Assembly: GCA_023101725.1 (NCBI GenBank) | Contig: JALJCO010012896.1 | Location: forward strand, 1 to 64,000 | DNA length: 64,000 nt | Reading direction: 5' to 3' | Origin: Atherinomorus stipes | Lineage: Eukaryota > Chordata > Actinopteri > Atheriniformes > Atherinidae | Shown: positions 61,240 through 64,000 of the stretch, one piece after another | How the letters are laid out: every line of letters begins with the position of its first letter | Numbering within the stretch: the stretch's first letter is position 1 | Notes under the pieces: model-generated | Told to the model about the DNA's origin: nothing | Databases searched by the model: none | Seen by the model: the letters and a program-made list of their open reading frames with translations, nothing else | Made by a program: the position numbers and the translations under genes

Positions 61240-63228
61240 GTACTGTCCAAGATCACGGTTCAGAATACAGTTCTGAGTCACTGAAACGCTGAACTCTGTC
61301 CTCTGAACCAGACTCTGAGGCCTGAATTCAGTCCTCTAGCCCCGGCGTCTGCAACATTTACAGTACAAAGAGCCATTCTAGCCTCAACCAGCTAAATAAA
61401 AGTTGTTTACAGACGCAAGTGTTACGGGACCTTTTACAAAAGAGACAACTTATAATTTTTTATAAATATTTACTGTAGAAAATTTGCTGTCATTACAAAT
61501 GAATCACAGTTTTAATTCTACTTCAAGGTTTTAAAAAATTGCAATAAGAGGATAGAGTATTTTCTTCAATGTGACTTAACTGTATAAAAGCAGAGATGCA
61601 TGATATTATCGGCCTGATAACGGTATCGGCCGATATTGACAGATATAATTAACCATTATATAACAGGCAGTGTTTTGTGACAAACCCGTGAAATGCTGTT
61701 CTGTTTTAGTTTATGTTTTTTTATCTGTGGAGCATGGAGACATCATAAGACCGCACCCACCGTGTGACATCATGACGTTTCCAGCAACATTTGGATCTGC
61801 AGCAGAAATATTTTTCTAATTTTGCACAAGGAATAAATATTACATCATTTCCAGCTTTAATGTTGTTTTTGGTTATCAGCATATTGGATATCAACCACAA
61901 GTCCAATGTTGTGCATACTTTAGAAAAAAGAAGGTTATATTAGTGAATAAAATGTAGATATTTGTGGAAAATTTTGTGAGGGGAAGAAAAAAAAACTAAT
62001 TACCAAGCTAATGATGAGAATAAAACAAATATATTACTCGTACTTTTAGTGTCATAATGTTGAAATTTAACACAATTATTCAATTAAAAAAAAACTGTTA
62101 ATACCTGCAAATGTTATTATGAACATGTCGGTGTTTAAAAACAGTACAGTAGTTACTTCTTTATTATTTTTAGTCAAACGTTACGTAGAGGTGTTGTGGA
62201 AAGCTCAGAGAGCCTCAGGGTGCGGACCCCTGCTCTACACAAACCCTGATTTTAAGTAGGGGTGTCCGATATTATCGGCCTACCAATATTATCAACCGAT
62301 ATCAGCAGTAAAATGTGACATTGAAAAATATCTGCATCTTTTTTTTTCAGGCCGATATTTTTACAAACGAAATCTCGCAAGATGTTCCATTAGCGGAAAA
62401 GGGCCTGTTATTGTAGAAGAACCTCCAGGTTGAATGATGAGAGAGGTGTTATGGTGACATCAGAGGTCTCCATGGTGACATAGAACTGGATATGGAAACA
62501 TTTTATTTATTTTGTTTTTGTTTGTTTTTTAATAATCTCCTATGTAATGAAAAAAATGGAACAGGTGAGCATTTTCAGCTCTTTGTAACCTAAAATATAG
62601 AGATGTCCAACATTATCAGCCAATATCGGCATTAAAATGTGAAATTGGAAAATATTGGTATCAGTTTTACTTTGCTTTTTTAATGACACAACAAAATCAT
62701 GTGGCCACGCATCACTCGGGGTGTAAGAAAATATTTATACACTAAAATATCTTATTTTGTGTTGCTATATTGTATCGATTTAAAAAGTGCTGTATCAGTA
62801 TTTTTACTAATACAGGGTTCCTACACATTTTAACAAGTTAAATTTAAGACCCACTGGAACATAATTTTATGCCTATTTCATGGTCACGCTGGCACAAACA
62901 CAGATCCCTCTACATTTTCAAAGATAATGTCAAAAAAGCTAGATTGAACAACAACTTTTGGCCATCATTACCTACGTCTACAGTACGCAGATTGAAATTT
63001 TCTTTGAAGATGGTTAAACACACAAACGTCAGACTGACAGGTGACGGCTGTGAAAAGACCCGCCCTGATCTTTTCCTGATTAGCTAATATAAAGACTCTG
63101 TCAAGATTTGTTGTTTTTTTTTGTTGTTGTTGTTGATTTTTACTGTCATTTTCTAAATGAAGGAAATCTGTTGAAGCTTTTAAGACTTTTTAAGACCCTG
63201 CAGGAACCCTGTAATAAAATTTTGTGGT
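61240..63228. repeat. Cluster of small AT-rich elements, intron 49
   Basis: Several copies of the CGATATT/AATATCG miniature families begin at about 61590 (ATATTATCGGCCTGATAACG), 62256 (GGGGTGTCCGATATTATCGG) and 62600 (AGAGATGTCCAACATTATCA). The 62256 copy contains AAATCTCGCAAGATGTTCCA, shared with 8190-8215. No sspo exon found. Confidence 0.6.
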
Positions 63229-63530
63229 ATCTCGTCTGGTTATGAAATCTTGCAAGATTGTGTTGTTCCATTAATCCAGCATGTATAAAAGTCCCTGTTA
63301 TTATGGAACTTCATATCCCAGCATTCCTTTCAGAGTCATGTGACTACGGTGCAGCTGCTGCTGCTACAGACTGACTTGTTTTGAAGCTGCTTATAATGTG
63401 TCTGGTTTTAAGTTGTTGGTTAAGTTACCAATTTGTCAGAAACATTAGAATTAGACACATGTTGGCTAATACCTGCTAGCATCTGATATCTGGCAGCCAG
63501 ATGTCCAAAATGAACTCCTCTGGCTGAGTT
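63228..63530. repeat. Reverse copy of the 7678-8319 element body
   Basis: Reads as the reverse complement of 7920-8215 with shared blocks CTCTGGCTGAGTTAA, GGCAGCCAGATGTCCAAAAT and TCAGAGTCATGTGACTACGG. Interrupted on the right by the TTAA-family element. Confidence 0.8.
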
Positions 63531-64000
63531 AAAGGAATAGTTCACCCACAGAATGATGTTACTTTATTTCCCACTTACCCTCATGGTGAGAAAGACTCTG
63601 GAGCACTTTTTTAATATCTCAAATGCAGCCGGTGATCAGGAAGGCTTCTCATTTTCCCCCAACTTTCATATAATGGACTTCGCCTGGGGAGTTTGGCCCG
63701 AGCCAAAAAGATCCATAAAAGTCCACAAAAATATTCCTCCATAGTGCTCGTACATTGTAATCCAAGTGTCCTGAGTGGGTAGTGTCCATAATTTACTCGT
63801 AACGTCATTTCGTATATTTTTAGAGCCTAAACAGTACTACGTCGCATCTCCTTCAAGCATGCCGATGTGCGTTCACAAAACTACGGAAGCCGCAGCAAAC
63901 GAGTCTGCGCGTTCCCTTTCTCTTTCTTTCTTTGTTTTAAATCAATATCCAACCCCTCTTGTGTTTGTCCCGGTTTGTGTGCAGCTCGTTCACTCTTAGC
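63529..64000. mobile_element. TTAA-family element, cut by window end
   Basis: Begins TTAAAGGAATAGTTCACCC and follows the left half of the 13749 element to the last base. It sits inside the copy of the 7678 family, so it is the younger insertion. Confidence 0.8.

Noticed and set aside
61240..64000. Search for the next sspo exon
   Set aside because: No acceptor followed by a frame beginning with the third base of Cys and a CxC strand was found; the sequence is repeat-filled intron.

Overview
This window reads as vertebrate nuclear DNA, most likely from a ray-finned (teleost) fish. It carries long introns packed with fish-type Tc1 elements, hAT-type miniature elements, tRNA-derived SINEs, L2-like and Rex3/RTE-like LINE pieces and TTAA-flanked miniature elements. 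Between them lie short exons with GT/AG borders. I see no bacterial-style genes, no structural RNA genes and no CRISPR array.

I recognise one host gene. It runs left to right from about 4755 to 61239 and enters and leaves the window in introns. It is the N-terminal to middle part of SCO-spondin (sspo), the giant secreted glycoprotein of the subcommissural organ and floor plate that builds the Reissner fibre. I traced 49 exons (about 7.5 kb of coding sequence, about 2,500 residues). All 48 internal junctions keep the reading frame and I met no internal stop codon. Order of domains: TIL and third von Willebrand D (VWD) unit with C8 and TIL (4755-16701); ten LDL-receptor class A repeats (LDLa 1-10, 16784-28833); two thrombospondin type 1 repeats (TSP1), a TIL/VWC module, a third TSP1 and a VWC-like module (28605-35881); a first discoidin-like F5/8C domain (40063-42197); LDLa 11-12; a second F5/8C domain (44973-50152); LDLa 13-15 with Thr/Pro/Gly linkers (50505-56063); two TSP1; TIL/VWC; three TSP1; and a last TIL/VWC module cut by the window edge (60987-61239). 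The start codon, signal peptide, EMI domain, first two VWD units and the C-terminal half lie outside.

Exons make up about 13% of the gene span. The introns hold at least four Tc1-like elements with partial ends (one carries a SINE, one an L2 fragment, one a large unclassified insert), hAT-type elements with readable 8-bp target duplications, four copies of one TTAA-flanked palindromic family, a CpG-rich element with a 3-bp duplication, and a Rex3/RTE-like reverse transcriptase remnant on the minus strand. All transposase and reverse transcriptase reading frames I found are broken. Several introns carry long poly-G runs that look like assembly or sequencing damage. I found no previously undescribed system. 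The most notable points are the duplicated F5/8C domain, insertions that stop just short of splice acceptors, a six-residue insert in the tenth LDLa repeat, a Gly-rich linker, and repeat pairs placed across exons.
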